A DNA stretch of 64,000 nt from CAYJBH01 sp964369965 (GCA_964369965.1 CAYJGF010000002.1:124001-188000), one strand, 5' to 3'. Positions 22,964-31,894 are shown, counted from the stretch's first letter. Translations and numbers: made by a program. The notes: generated by a model from the sequence alone, not told the origin.

Positions 22964-24089
22964 CATATCGGCGTTAAACCGTTTTGTTAAAGACCTGCTT
23001 GACAATAATGAGGCGTTATCCGAGCTTGTCCTCACCGCCGAGCTTGCCTCCTTTCACCTGCACCGCAAGTCGGGTCATTGCTATTTTATCTTAAAGGACA
23101 GTGAGAGTAGCGTCAAGGCGGTCATGTTCGCACGGGATGCGGATCGCCTGTCCTTTGTGCCGGAGGACGGCATGCAACTGCTGGTGCGCGCGCGCGCGAC
23201 GCTCTATCCCAAAGACGGCAGTTTTCAGCTATATGTCACCCACATGTTTTTGGACGGTGAGGGTGCGTTGAACGCCGCATTTTTAAAGACAAAAGAACGG
23301 TTACAAAAGCGAGGTTTTTTTGACCCCGAGCATAAAAAACCACTGCCGGACAGCCCGTCGTGTATCGGTCTTGTCACCTCCAAGGACGGTGCGGCACTCC
23401 ATGATATTCTCGCGGTGGTGCGCAGACGAGCACTTAAAAACATTCGGTTTATCCTTTTTGATACGCCGGTGCAGGGCGCGGCGGCGGCAAACCCCATTGC
23501 ACAGGGCATAAAAACCCTCGACCGACACCCCGATGTCGAGCTAATATTAATATCTCGCGGTGGCGGCAGTGCCGAGGACCTGTTTGTCTTTAACAGCGAA
23601 ATAATTGCAGAGGCTATATACAATGCCGAAAAGCCGATAGTGTCCGCGATAGGTCATGAGGTGGACATACTTATCAGCGACCTTGTTGCAGATGTGCGCG
23701 CGGCGACACCCACCGCGGCGGCCGAGATTATTTTGATTGACCCCTCACAGATGCTCTATCGCTATAAGGTGGCATGTGATGCTATCGATAAAAAAAGGAT
23801 ACTTACCGCTGTCGAGCTATCAAGAAAAAAGTTGAACGATAACGGTGAAAAACTTGAAAAGGCTACCCGCGAGAGGGTGGAGCGAGCACGGCTTAGATTG
23901 AACATGTACAGCGAACGACTTATCGCATTTGACCCCGACAGGGTGCTTAAAAAGGGCTATGCGGTCATTCGCCGCGAACAAAAACCGCTCGGTGCTCACC
24001 TGCCAAATAAGGGCGAGCATATCGAGCTGGAGACAAGGGGCGCGTTTATCGAATGTTTGGTTGAAAACATCACCCCAAAAACTTTGTAG
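22950..24089 (+). CDS. xseA: exodeoxyribonuclease VII large subunit
   Basis: A 379-residue protein, slightly short of the usual 400-450. It has an N-terminal OB fold (SISALNRFVKDLLDNNEAL, HCYFILKDSESSVKAVMF), the catalytic core (GLVTSKDGAALHDILAVVRRRA, ISRGGGSAEDLFVFNSE, VSAIGHEVDILISDLVADVRAATPT) and a shortened coiled-coil region before the C-terminal RVLKKGYAVI. The start MEPISISALNRF is inside the end of nusB; an upstream in-frame extension would add 42 residues in the shadow of nusB and is rejected. It degrades single-stranded DNA together with XseB. Confidence 0.94.
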   Translation: MEPISISALNRFVKDLLDNNEALSELVLTAELASFHLHRKSGHCYFILKDSESSVKAVMFARDADRLSFVPEDGMQLLVRARATLYPKDGSFQLYVTHMFLDGEGALNAAFLKTKERLQKRGFFDPEHKKPLPDSPSCIGLVTSKDGAALHDILAVVRRRALKNIRFILFDTPVQGAAAANPIAQGIKTLDRHPDVELILISRGGGSAEDLFVFNSEIIAEAIYNAEKPIVSAIGHEVDILISDLVADVRAATPTAAAEIILIDPSQMLYRYKVACDAIDKKRILTAVELSRKKLNDNGEKLEKATRERVERARLRLNMYSERLIAFDPDRVLKKGYAVIRREQKPLGAHLPNKGEHIELETRGAFIECLVENITPKTL

Positions 24090-24099
24090 AGAGGTTGTT

Positions 24100-24282
24100 A
24101 TGGAAAAAAGGACGTTTGAACAGGCTTTAGCCGAGCTGGAAAAGATAACGCTCAAGATTGCGGACGATGAGACCGGTATAGAAGAGCTTCTACCTCTTTT
24201 TAAAGAGGGGGAGAAACTGCGCCTTGAGTGCGAGCGGTTGTTAAACAGTGTCGAGGTCGAACTTGAGACGTATAGCAAATAG
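24100..24282 (+). CDS. xseB: exodeoxyribonuclease VII small subunit
   Basis: A 60-residue helical protein, TFEQALAELEKITLKIADDE through LFKEGEKLRLECERLL, the complete XseB pattern. GAGAGG lies just before the ATG at 24100. Longer in-frame starts run through xseA and are not used. It is 10 bases after xseA. Confidence 0.94.
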   Translation: MEKRTFEQALAELEKITLKIADDETGIEELLPLFKEGEKLRLECERLLNSVEVELETYSK

Positions 24283-24416
24283 AACTTTATTTGTCGGCAA
24301 ATTATACGCACAAAAAACCACATATTAAGTTTTTTATGCTATTCTTTGGACAAATATAAGTTAAGTTGCTATATAAATCGGAATAATATAATGTCGAGAA
24401 AGGATGTTGAGGTCAT

Positions 24417-25307
24417 ATGGATATAAATATGTATAATGAGAAGTTAAAAAACTATAAAAATGCGGTGGAACACCAATTGACCGAGGTGGTCAGCATGTTG
24501 CCCCACCGTGACAGTGAAGTTGCAAAGGCGGCGGAATACAGCCTTTTGTCCGGTGGCAAAAGGATACGCGGCGTGCTGGTTCTCGCGGTGTGTGACATGC
24601 TATGTCATAGTTATGAAAAAGCGCTTAGCCTCGCGGCAGCGGTGGAGATGGTGCACTGCTATACCTTGATACACGACGACCTGCCCTGCATGGACGATGA
24701 TGACCTGCGCCGCGGTATGCCGGCGTGTCACGTCAAATTCGGGGAGGCGAGCGCCCTGCTCGCCGGCGACAGCCTGCTCACCCATGCGTTTGGTGTCGTT
24801 GCCTCGGCGCAGATACCGGCGGAGGCACTGTTGACCGCTGTTCAACTGCTATCCTATTCCGCAGGTCTCGGCGGTGTTATTTACGGTCAAGATCTGGATC
24901 TCAACAACTGTGACCGCACCATCACCGAGAGTATGCTCAACGAAATTCATCGCAACAAGACCGGTGCGCTTATATCAACGTCGGTTCAGCTCGGCGCCAT
25001 TGCCGGCGGCTCTAACAGTCAGGAATTTTTGACGCTGCGTGATTTTGCTTTCACATTAGGTTTGACCTTTCAGATTATTGATGATATTTTGGATGTCACC
25101 TCCACCGAGGAGGAGCTTGGCAAACCTATCGGCAGTGATGTTGAGTGCGGCAAGACGACCTATGTGACGTTATACGGCAAAGAGAGGGCGCAAAAATATG
25201 CCGACCTGCTCGCCGAGGAGAATGCGCGCGAGCTGGAGGCAGTTTTTGGCGAAAAAGCAGCATTTCTATTAAATCTTCAAAATGAACTGCTGAAACGTAG
25301 AAGCTAA
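24417..25307 (+). CDS. ispA: polyprenyl (farnesyl) diphosphate synthase
   Basis: A 296-residue trans-prenyltransferase. The first Asp-rich motif is DDLPCMDDDDLRRG, preceded by SLLSGGKRIRG. The second is IIDDILDVT, with GKTTYVTLYG after it. Residues before the first motif (MVHCYTLIHDD) contain a Tyr that fits a short-chain product such as farnesyl diphosphate, for carrier lipids and quinones. Gene order xseB-ispA-dxs is the standard Firmicute order. A one-mismatch TTGACC palindrome is at 24477 near the start. The gap 24283-24416 holds no gene. Confidence 0.95.
   Translation: MDINMYNEKLKNYKNAVEHQLTEVVSMLPHRDSEVAKAAEYSLLSGGKRIRGVLVLAVCDMLCHSYEKALSLAAAVEMVHCYTLIHDDLPCMDDDDLRRGMPACHVKFGEASALLAGDSLLTHAFGVVASAQIPAEALLTAVQLLSYSAGLGGVIYGQDLDLNNCDRTITESMLNEIHRNKTGALISTSVQLGAIAGGSNSQEFLTLRDFAFTLGLTFQIIDDILDVTSTEEELGKPIGSDVECGKTTYVTLYGKERAQKYADLLAEENARELEAVFGEKAAFLLNLQNELLKRRS
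24477..24493. repeat. TTGACC-N5-GGTCAA palindrome, one mismatch
   Basis: Spacer gaggt, last base G, in ispA (Leu-Thr-Glu-Val-Val-Ser). It is the only family member between 18.3 and 29.8 kb. Confidence 0.6.
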
Positions 25308-25336
25308 TTCGAAACACACACAAGGATACAACGAGA

Positions 25337-27181
25337 ATGTCGCTTATCGACACCATAAAAGAGCCGAAAGATCTGAAAAAATTGACGGCAGGTCAGCTTA
25401 TCACGCTGTGCGGCGAGATACGCTCTTTTTTGGTGGACTCGGTAGGCAGTAGCGGTGGGCATATGGCGTCCAACCTCGGTGCGGTGGAGCTTATCGTCGC
25501 ACTCAACCGCATATTTTGTGATAAAAACGACAGGATTGTCTACGATGTCGGTCACCAGTGTTATACCCAAAAAATATTAACGGGTCGCAAGGACGGTTTT
25601 GCACTACTGCGGCAAAAGGGCGGTCTGACCGGATTCCCCTGCCCGAAAGAGAGTGAGCACGACACATTTATTACCGGTCACGGCAACACGTCACTGTCCG
25701 CTGCAATCGGCATGGCGAGGGCGAAAAAACTCAAAGGGGAGGCCGGCAGCGTCATCGCGGTCATCGGCGACGGCAGTTTTGGCGGTGGCATGGTCTATGA
25801 GGGGATGAACAACACCGCAGGGCTTGACAACCTCGTCGTCATACTCAACGACAACAAGATGTCGATATCTAAAAATGTCGGCTCTTTTTCCGGCTATCTC
25901 AACAAACTGCGTATGTCAAAACAGTACACCGACGCGAAGCACGGCACCAGTGAGACACTGCACAAAATCCCCATGCTGGGCGACCTTTTCATTAAGGGGA
26001 TCAGCGGTGCAAAAACGCTTGTTCGGCAGGCGGTCTATCACGACACCTTTTTTGAGATGATGGGATTTCAATATTTTGGGCTGTTAGATGGGCATAACGT
26101 GGCGGAGCTCTGCCGAATGTTCCACAATGTGCACCAGTTTGATACACCGGTATTTATTCATGTCATCACCCAAAAGGGCAAGGGCTACCGCGATGCCGAA
26201 AAAAACCCCAAGGCTTTTCACAGCATCTCACCGAGTATATCGGAAAAATGCTCTCAGGACTTTTCCTCTGTTTTCGGCTCGACGATCTGTGAATTTGCGA
26301 GGGAGGACGAGAGAATCATCGCCATAACTGCCGCCATGAAGGATGGTACCGGGCTGTCCGGCTTTGCCAAAGAGCATAAATCGCGGTTTTTTGATGTCGG
26401 CATGGCGGAGCAACACGCTGTAACCTTTGCCGCCGGTCTTGCAAAAGAGGGGATGAACCCCGTTGTTGCGATATACTCCACCTTCTTACAGCGCAGTTAT
26501 GACCAAATTTTGAACGACGTCTATCTCAATGAAGTGGATCTGCTTTTTGCGGTGGACAGGGCGGGTCTCGTCCCTGCGGACGGTGAAACTCATCAGGGGA
26601 TATATGATGTGAACTACCTCTGTCAGCCAATCGGATCGTTGGTGATAGCACCGTCTAATTTTGCGGAACTGCGACATTGGCTGAAAAAGTTGATAGATAT
26701 GAAAGGCATTCGCGCGATAAGATACCCACGCGGAGGGGAGGACGCCTCGCTCGCCGAGCACCCCTGCACCGGCAATGCGTTTGATAGCTTTCGCCCGAGT
26801 GAACACAGCGCCTTTGCTATACTTAGCTACGGTGCAATGGTTGCCGAGGCGGTCAAGGCGGCGCACCTGCTCGCCGAGGCGGGTCAAGGTTGCGATGTTA
26901 TAAAACTAATTCAGCTCAATCCTATACCGGAAGGGCTAATCAATGAACTGCTCAACTATAAAAAGATAGTCATTCTGCATGACGATGCATTGATAGGTGG
27001 TTTAGGTGAGCGTATATCCGGTTGGCTACAGGCGGCAGGGTACAGCGGAGTTATTTTTGATAAGGGCATAGAGACAGTGAGTGTGCCGAGCGCCTCCGTC
27101 GAGGAGTTGAGGCAGGAGCTGTCGCTGGATGCCGAGTCGGTGGCAGAGCTACTGCGTGTTCCGAAAGAGCAGGGGGTGTGA
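25337..27181 (+). CDS. dxs: 1-deoxy-D-xylulose-5-phosphate synthase
   Basis: A 614-residue thiamine-diphosphate enzyme that joins pyruvate and glyceraldehyde 3-phosphate, the first step of the MEP isoprenoid pathway. Motifs: SSGGHMASNLGAVELIVAL, ITGHGNTSLSAAIGMA, the ThDP motif VIGDGSFGGGM...NDNKMSIS, and the transketolase-like half with FDVGMAEQHAVTFAAG and DRAGLVPADGETHQG. The length is normal. It feeds IspA next door. AAGGA before ATG 25337. The stop overlaps tlyA by one base. Confidence 0.96.
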   Translation: MSLIDTIKEPKDLKKLTAGQLITLCGEIRSFLVDSVGSSGGHMASNLGAVELIVALNRIFCDKNDRIVYDVGHQCYTQKILTGRKDGFALLRQKGGLTGFPCPKESEHDTFITGHGNTSLSAAIGMARAKKLKGEAGSVIAVIGDGSFGGGMVYEGMNNTAGLDNLVVILNDNKMSISKNVGSFSGYLNKLRMSKQYTDAKHGTSETLHKIPMLGDLFIKGISGAKTLVRQAVYHDTFFEMMGFQYFGLLDGHNVAELCRMFHNVHQFDTPVFIHVITQKGKGYRDAEKNPKAFHSISPSISEKCSQDFSSVFGSTICEFAREDERIIAITAAMKDGTGLSGFAKEHKSRFFDVGMAEQHAVTFAAGLAKEGMNPVVAIYSTFLQRSYDQILNDVYLNEVDLLFAVDRAGLVPADGETHQGIYDVNYLCQPIGSLVIAPSNFAELRHWLKKLIDMKGIRAIRYPRGGEDASLAEHPCTGNAFDSFRPSEHSAFAILSYGAMVAEAVKAAHLLAEAGQGCDVIKLIQLNPIPEGLINELLNYKKIVILHDDALIGGLGERISGWLQAAGYSGVIFDKGIETVSVPSASVEELRQELSLDAESVAELLRVPKEQGV

Positions 27182-27987
27182 TGACCAAAAGGCTGGATCA
27201 ACTGGTGCAGGAACGCTTTGACCTACCCTCGCGTGAGCGCGCAAGGTCGCTGATAATGCAGGGTCGCTGTTTTGTCAACGGTCAACGCGCCGACAAGCCG
27301 GGATTGTCCGTTAAATCAGACGATGAAATTAAGCTAAATCTGCCGAGCGAGCAGTATGTAAGCCGAGGGGCATACAAGTTAAAACAGGCGAGCGAGCAAT
27401 TTTCTATCGATTTTAAAGATAAAACGGTCATGGATATCGGCGCTTCCACCGGCGGATTTTGCGACTTTGCATTGCAAAACGGTGCCGAAAAAGTCTATGC
27501 GGTGGATGTCGGATACGGTCAGTTGGACTACCGACTGCGATGTGACGAGCGCGTCGTCTGCTTAGAGCGCACCAATGCAAGATATCTCGAGCCGGAAAAG
27601 GTGCACCATAAAATAGAGCTTTTCACGGTCGATGTCTCGTTTATATCGCTGTTTCACATATTCCCCCTCTTTAAAAAGTTTGCCGCCGAGGAATTTGTCG
27701 CCGTAGTACTTATAAAACCACAGTTTGAGGCAGGTCGTGAGCAGGTCGGCAAAAACGGAGTTGTCCGCGATGCCGCCGTTCACCGTGAGGTTATAGAAAA
27801 GGTGCTGTCCTTTGCAAAGCAAGATCAGCTCTACCCCTTTGGTCTATACCACTCGCCGATAAAGGGTCCTAAAGGCAACATCGAATTTCTACTCACACTG
27901 TCAAATCGACCGAGCGATTTTTCACCAAACGTGGAAGAGGTTGTCAAAACCGCACATATCGAGCTTTCTATGGAAGATAACAGATGA
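27181..27987 (+). CDS. tlyA: TlyA family rRNA 2'-O-methyltransferase / S4-domain protein
   Basis: A 268-residue protein with an N-terminal S4 RNA-binding domain (KRLDQLVQERFDLPSRERARS, FVNGQRADKPG) and an FtsJ/RrmJ-type SAM-binding domain (DIGASTGGFCDFALQNGA, VYAVDVGYGQLDYRLR, and KPQFEAG). TlyA methylates rRNA in some bacteria; in Firmicutes this gene (YqxC) sits in the dxs-recN block. An ATG at 27181 is preceded by AGGGGG; a GTG directly before it is possible but unnecessary. Confidence 0.93.
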   Translation: MTKRLDQLVQERFDLPSRERARSLIMQGRCFVNGQRADKPGLSVKSDDEIKLNLPSEQYVSRGAYKLKQASEQFSIDFKDKTVMDIGASTGGFCDFALQNGAEKVYAVDVGYGQLDYRLRCDERVVCLERTNARYLEPEKVHHKIELFTVDVSFISLFHIFPLFKKFAAEEFVAVVLIKPQFEAGREQVGKNGVVRDAAVHREVIEKVLSFAKQDQLYPFGLYHSPIKGPKGNIEFLLTLSNRPSDFSPNVEEVVKTAHIELSMEDNR

Positions 27988-28769
27988 AAATTCTCGTCAT
28001 AAAAAACCCAAACAGCGAGCCTGCAAAAAAAGTCGCCGAGGAGATAGAAAACCTCTTTAATGAAAGAGGGGTCAACTGCACTATCACCGACCGTGACGAC
28101 CTGCCGAGAGAGCATTTCGATTTTGCTATCACCGTCGGTGGGGACGGGACGCTGTTGCACGCCGCCCACCTTTTGATGGGTAGAAAGATCCCGATAGTGG
28201 GGGTCAACGTCGGTCGACTCGGCTTTTTGACCGCCCTCACCGTCGATAATTTGACCAAATTGTCCGAGCTGATAGACGGCAGATATTATCGGGAGGAGCG
28301 CATTACCCTATGTGCGAAATACGGTGAAAAGAATCTTGTTGCGCTGAACGAATTTTTATTAGCCGGCAGTTCGGTGGGCAAAACGGCAGATGTCTCGGTG
28401 CTGTGTGACGGCATAAGAGTGCTTAGCTACCGTGGCGATGGTGTTATCATTTCCACCCCGACCGGCTCGACCGCATACTCACTCTCGGCAGGCGGACCTA
28501 TAATTGACGCCAATCTTAAGGCAATAACGGTCACACCACTTTGTGCACACAGCCTTGGCACACCGCCGATGGTTTTTTCCGCCGAGCGGATGATAACGGT
28601 TTTGATTAGTTCCGGTTCAGCGTCGGTGGGGCTATGTGCCGACGGTCGCGACGAGATAATAATAGAAAACGAGGTGGAGATTTTTTGCAACAACGGCACT
28701 ACACCACTGATATTTTTTAACGATACAGGGCAGTTCGCCGCCATCGATGAAAAATTGCGTCGAAAATAA
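27984..28769 (+). CDS. nadK: NAD kinase
   Basis: A 261-residue ATP-NAD kinase. The GGDGT motif is in TVGGDGTLLHAAHLL, followed by IVGVNVGRLGFLTAL, and the NE/D motif region ALNEFLL. The STPTGSTAYSLSAGGPI block closes the active site. It makes NADP from NAD. The start overlaps tlyA by 4 bases (ATGA). In Bacillus and Clostridia argR (ahrC) often lies between this gene and recN; here it does not. Confidence 0.95.
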   Translation: MKILVIKNPNSEPAKKVAEEIENLFNERGVNCTITDRDDLPREHFDFAITVGGDGTLLHAAHLLMGRKIPIVGVNVGRLGFLTALTVDNLTKLSELIDGRYYREERITLCAKYGEKNLVALNEFLLAGSSVGKTADVSVLCDGIRVLSYRGDGVIISTPTGSTAYSLSAGGPIIDANLKAITVTPLCAHSLGTPPMVFSAERMITVLISSGSASVGLCADGRDEIIIENEVEIFCNNGTTPLIFFNDTGQFAAIDEKLRRK

Positions 28770-28791
28770 ATTGAAAGGATAAAATGAGCAG

Positions 28792-30447
28792 ATGCTTTGT
28801 GAGCTGATTATTGAGAATATTGCCGTAATAAAACGGGCGAGCGTTAACTTTGAAAAGGGATTTAACGTCTTGACCGGTGAGACCGGTGCAGGCAAATCCA
28901 TCGTTATCGACTCGGTGGGTGCACTGCTCGGGCATCGTCTGCCTAAAGATATTCTGCGAACCGGCGCACAAAAAGGGAACATATGCGCCGTCTTTGAACG
29001 GGTGCCAAAGCAGGTGGATGACACACTTGCCGGACTTGGGTTTGAACCGCAGGAGCAACTTATTATAACCCGTGAACTGACCGCCGACGGCAGGGGTACG
29101 GTGCGCATAAACGGGAAGCCGGCGCTCGTCTCAATGCTACGGGATTTTATGCCGTCGCTGTTGACCATTCATGGCCAGCAGGAGAACTATAATCTTTTGA
29201 CCCCCGATACACAACTTAAACTGCTGGATCGATACGGCGGTGTGCAGGAACTTAAAAAGGAGTATAATAAGGTATACAAAACGCTCTGTGATCGGATAAA
29301 ACAGCTCGACAACCTCACTAAAAATGAGGAGGAGAACGCGAAACGCGCCGAACTGTTGCGCTTTCAGATAGACGAGATTGAAAAAGCGGCTTTTAAAAAG
29401 GGGGAGCCGGAGGAGCTAAAACGCCGTCACAACCTCTTGACCAACCTTGAAAAGATAGTCAACGGCTATGTCGGCGCAAAAGAGGCACTGGGCGATGAAC
29501 AATACGGGACGTTGACCTCGTTAAGTACGGTGGTAAACTCGCTCTCCGGTGTGACGGAGAGTCAGATTGAGGAATTTAAACAGCGTGCCGAGAACCTGTT
29601 TTTTGAATTGCAGGAACTTAATGTAGACATTTCCGGCGTACTGGAGCGGTGTGAGGCACAACCGGGCGAGCTGGAGACGGTGGAACATCGCCTCGACGAG
29701 CTGTACAAACTTCGTCAAAAGTATGGCGACGACCTCGAGGATATCGAGCGATATTATAGCGATGCTTCAAAAGAGCTGTCCATGATTGACAACAGCGAGC
29801 AGTCGATTGTTGCGTTGGAGCAGGATATTGACCGCCTCGGTCAACAGGCGAAACAGTTGTCTGCAAACCTCACAAAGGAGCGCAAAAAGGCGTTTTCTAA
29901 ACTCCAAAAGGAGGTTGTGGAGTCGCTTAGCGAGCTCAACATGCCAAACATGCGGTTTGATTTGCACTGTGAACACCGCTCTCTTGCACGAGATGGCGCG
30001 GACAATGTTGAGTTTTTGATCGCCACCAACCCCGGAGATACGGCGAAATCACTCACCAAAATTGCCTCGGGCGGTGAGCTCGCTCGAATAATGCTCGCCA
30101 TTAAAAACAGCCTTGCCGATGTGGACGACATGCCGACGGTCATATATGACGAGATTGACACCGGCGTGTCCGGCTCATCCTCCTTCAAAATTGGCAGGAT
30201 GATGCGGCGCACCGCGAAAAATCGGCAGGTGCTCGCGGTGACCCATTCGGCACAGCTCGCCTGTTTTGCCGACAATCACCTTTTGATAGAAAAATCCACC
30301 GAACAAAACTCCGCCTCCACCCACATAACACCACTTGATATGGAGGGTAGGGTGATGGAAATTGCCCGAATAATGTCGGGCGACAGCATAACACAAACCG
30401 CCAAGGCAAACGCCGAGGAGTTGATAAATTCCGCTTTACAGGTATAG
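28792..30447 (+). CDS. recN: DNA repair protein RecN
   Basis: A 551-residue SMC-like ATPase. Walker A is LTGETGAGKS near residue 28, with the head N-terminus LIIENIAVIKRASVNFEKGFN. The middle is coiled coil, and the C-terminal head has IASGGELARIMLAIKN, VIYDEIDTGVSG and AVTHSAQLACFADNH. It helps repair double-strand breaks. The AAAGGA before it fits better with an ATG 8 bases upstream in another frame that codes only seven residues, so coupling through a mini-cistron is possible. spoIVB and spo0A, the common next genes, are absent; tyrS follows. Confidence 0.95.
   Translation: MLCELIIENIAVIKRASVNFEKGFNVLTGETGAGKSIVIDSVGALLGHRLPKDILRTGAQKGNICAVFERVPKQVDDTLAGLGFEPQEQLIITRELTADGRGTVRINGKPALVSMLRDFMPSLLTIHGQQENYNLLTPDTQLKLLDRYGGVQELKKEYNKVYKTLCDRIKQLDNLTKNEEENAKRAELLRFQIDEIEKAAFKKGEPEELKRRHNLLTNLEKIVNGYVGAKEALGDEQYGTLTSLSTVVNSLSGVTESQIEEFKQRAENLFFELQELNVDISGVLERCEAQPGELETVEHRLDELYKLRQKYGDDLEDIERYYSDASKELSMIDNSEQSIVALEQDIDRLGQQAKQLSANLTKERKKAFSKLQKEVVESLSELNMPNMRFDLHCEHRSLARDGADNVEFLIATNPGDTAKSLTKIASGGELARIMLAIKNSLADVDDMPTVIYDEIDTGVSGSSSFKIGRMMRRTAKNRQVLAVTHSAQLACFADNHLLIEKSTEQNSASTHITPLDMEGRVMEIARIMSGDSITQTAKANAEELINSALQV
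29828..29844. repeat. TTGACC-N5-GGTCAA palindrome, exact
   Basis: Exact copy, spacer gcctc, in the coiled-coil part of recN; read as Ile-Asp-Arg-Leu-Gly-Gln. Confidence 0.85.
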
Positions 30448-30464
30448 AAAGGAAAAGTTAAAAC

Positions 30465-31685
30465 ATGAAGATTTATGAGGAACTACAGGCGCGCGGTCTA
30501 ATCGCACAGGTGACCGACGAGCCGGAGATAAAAGAGCTGGTCAACAACGGCAAGGCGGTGTTCTACATCGGCTTTGACCCGACGGCGGACAGCCTGCATG
30601 TCGGGCATTTTATGGCACTTTGTCTAATGAAGCGTCTACAGATGGCAGGCAATCGCCCCATTGCCCTGCTCGGCGGCGGCACCGGCATGGTGGGCGACCC
30701 CTCCGGCAGGACCGACATGCGTGACATGATGACCACCGACACCATCAACCACAACATAGCCTGTTTTCGCCGCCAGATGGAGCGTTTTATCGAGTTTGGC
30801 GACGGCAAAGCGATGATGGTTAACAATGCGGATTGGCTTTTAAAGCTCAACTATGTCGAACTTCTGCGTGAGGTGGGTGCGTGTTTTTCCGTCAACAGGA
30901 TGCTCGCCGCCGAGTGCTATAAACAACGTATGGAAAAAGGACTATCCTTTTTTGAGTTTAACTACATGATTATGCAGTCCTACGACTTTTTGGAGCTTTT
31001 TCGCAAATACGGTTGCAACATGCAGTTTGGCGGTGACGACCAGTGGAGCAATATGCTTGGCGGCACCGACCTCATCCGTCGCAAGCTCGGCGAGGACGCA
31101 TATGCCATGACCATAACCCTTTTGACCACCTCGGAGGGCACCAAGATGGGCAAGACCCAAAAGGGTGCTGTCTGGCTGGATGCCGAGAAAACGACGCCGT
31201 TCGAGTTTTTCCAGTACTGGCGCAATATCGACGACAGTGACGTCATAAAAGTCATGAAGATGTTGACCTTTATGACCCTTGATGAAATTGCGGAGTATGA
31301 GGGCTTAAAGGGCGCGGACATCAATAAAGCTAAGGAAAAACTTGCGTTTGAGTTGACCGAGCTCGTCCACGGCGAGGAGGAGGCACAAAAGGCAAAGATT
31401 GCCACCGCCGCACTCTTTGACGGCGCGGCAGGTGGTGAAGTCCCGACCCACAACCTTTCGAGCGACAAGCTGACAAACGGAGAGGTTGGCATTATCACCG
31501 TATTGGTTTCAAGTTCTCTTGCACCGTCGGCGAGTGAGGCGCGACGCCTTATCCAACAGGGTGGCATCTCGGCGGATGGCGAGCAGATAAAAACGCACAC
31601 CCACATCTTCACCGCCGAGCAGTTAAAACAGGGTGTGCTGGTCAAAAAAGGCAAAAAACAGTTTTGCAAAATTATAGTCAATTAA
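30465..31685 (+). CDS. tyrS: tyrosyl-tRNA synthetase
   Basis: A 406-residue class I synthetase. The HIGH-type motif is HVGH near residue 44, the KMSKS-type loop is KMGKT near residue 227, and a C-terminal S4 domain (ASEARRLIQQGGISADGEQ) follows. Tyrosine-binding residues are in FDPTADSLHVGH and MIMQSYDFLEL. The last three codons including the TAA lie inside the inverted end of a MITE-like element, so the natural C-terminus was probably altered by insertion. It follows recN by 17 bases with AAAGGAAAAG before the ATG and has no T-box leader. Confidence 0.96.
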   Translation: MKIYEELQARGLIAQVTDEPEIKELVNNGKAVFYIGFDPTADSLHVGHFMALCLMKRLQMAGNRPIALLGGGTGMVGDPSGRTDMRDMMTTDTINHNIACFRRQMERFIEFGDGKAMMVNNADWLLKLNYVELLREVGACFSVNRMLAAECYKQRMEKGLSFFEFNYMIMQSYDFLELFRKYGCNMQFGGDDQWSNMLGGTDLIRRKLGEDAYAMTITLLTTSEGTKMGKTQKGAVWLDAEKTTPFEFFQYWRNIDDSDVIKVMKMLTFMTLDEIAEYEGLKGADINKAKEKLAFELTELVHGEEEAQKAKIATAALFDGAAGGEVPTHNLSSDKLTNGEVGIITVLVSSSLAPSASEARRLIQQGGISADGEQIKTHTHIFTAEQLKQGVLVKKGKKQFCKIIVN

Positions 31686-31894
31686 TTTTAAAAACGTTAC
31701 AGATTGGCGAGCAGAAATTTCGCCTATCAAGGCGGAGGATACGTGCGCTACGCGCGGTTCCTTTAACAATCCACAGGATTGTTAATTTTGCCACTGGCAA
31801 AACCGAAACATACTTTCGTATTCCGATTGACGACAACGCAGATAGACGGAATTTATGCCGTCAAGATGTGGTGTATTTCAAGTTAATTGACTAT
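31674..31894 (+). mobile_element. MITE-like element, copy 2
   Basis: A 221-base noncoding element between the convergent tyrS and S1-domain genes. Perfect 12-base inverted ends, ATAGTCAATTAA (31674-31685) and TTAATTGACTAT (31883-31894), with TA at both edges as for a TA target. Inside are four hairpins in a row, including TAACAATCC-aca-GGATTGTTA and TTTTGCC-act-GGCAAAA. The core near the right end matches copy 1 (4601-4842) over about 60 bases. No transposase is present. The left end supplies the tyrS stop, the right end the last residues of the S1-domain gene. Confidence 0.72.

Noticed and set aside
24269..24308. Imperfect inverted repeat CGTATA...TATACG at the end of xseB as a terminator
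   Set aside because: The arms are short, the loop is long and no T-run follows.
25382..25398. TTGAC-ggca-GGTCA in dxs as another family member
   Set aside because: The arms and spacing do not fit; five-base arms this close can occur by chance.
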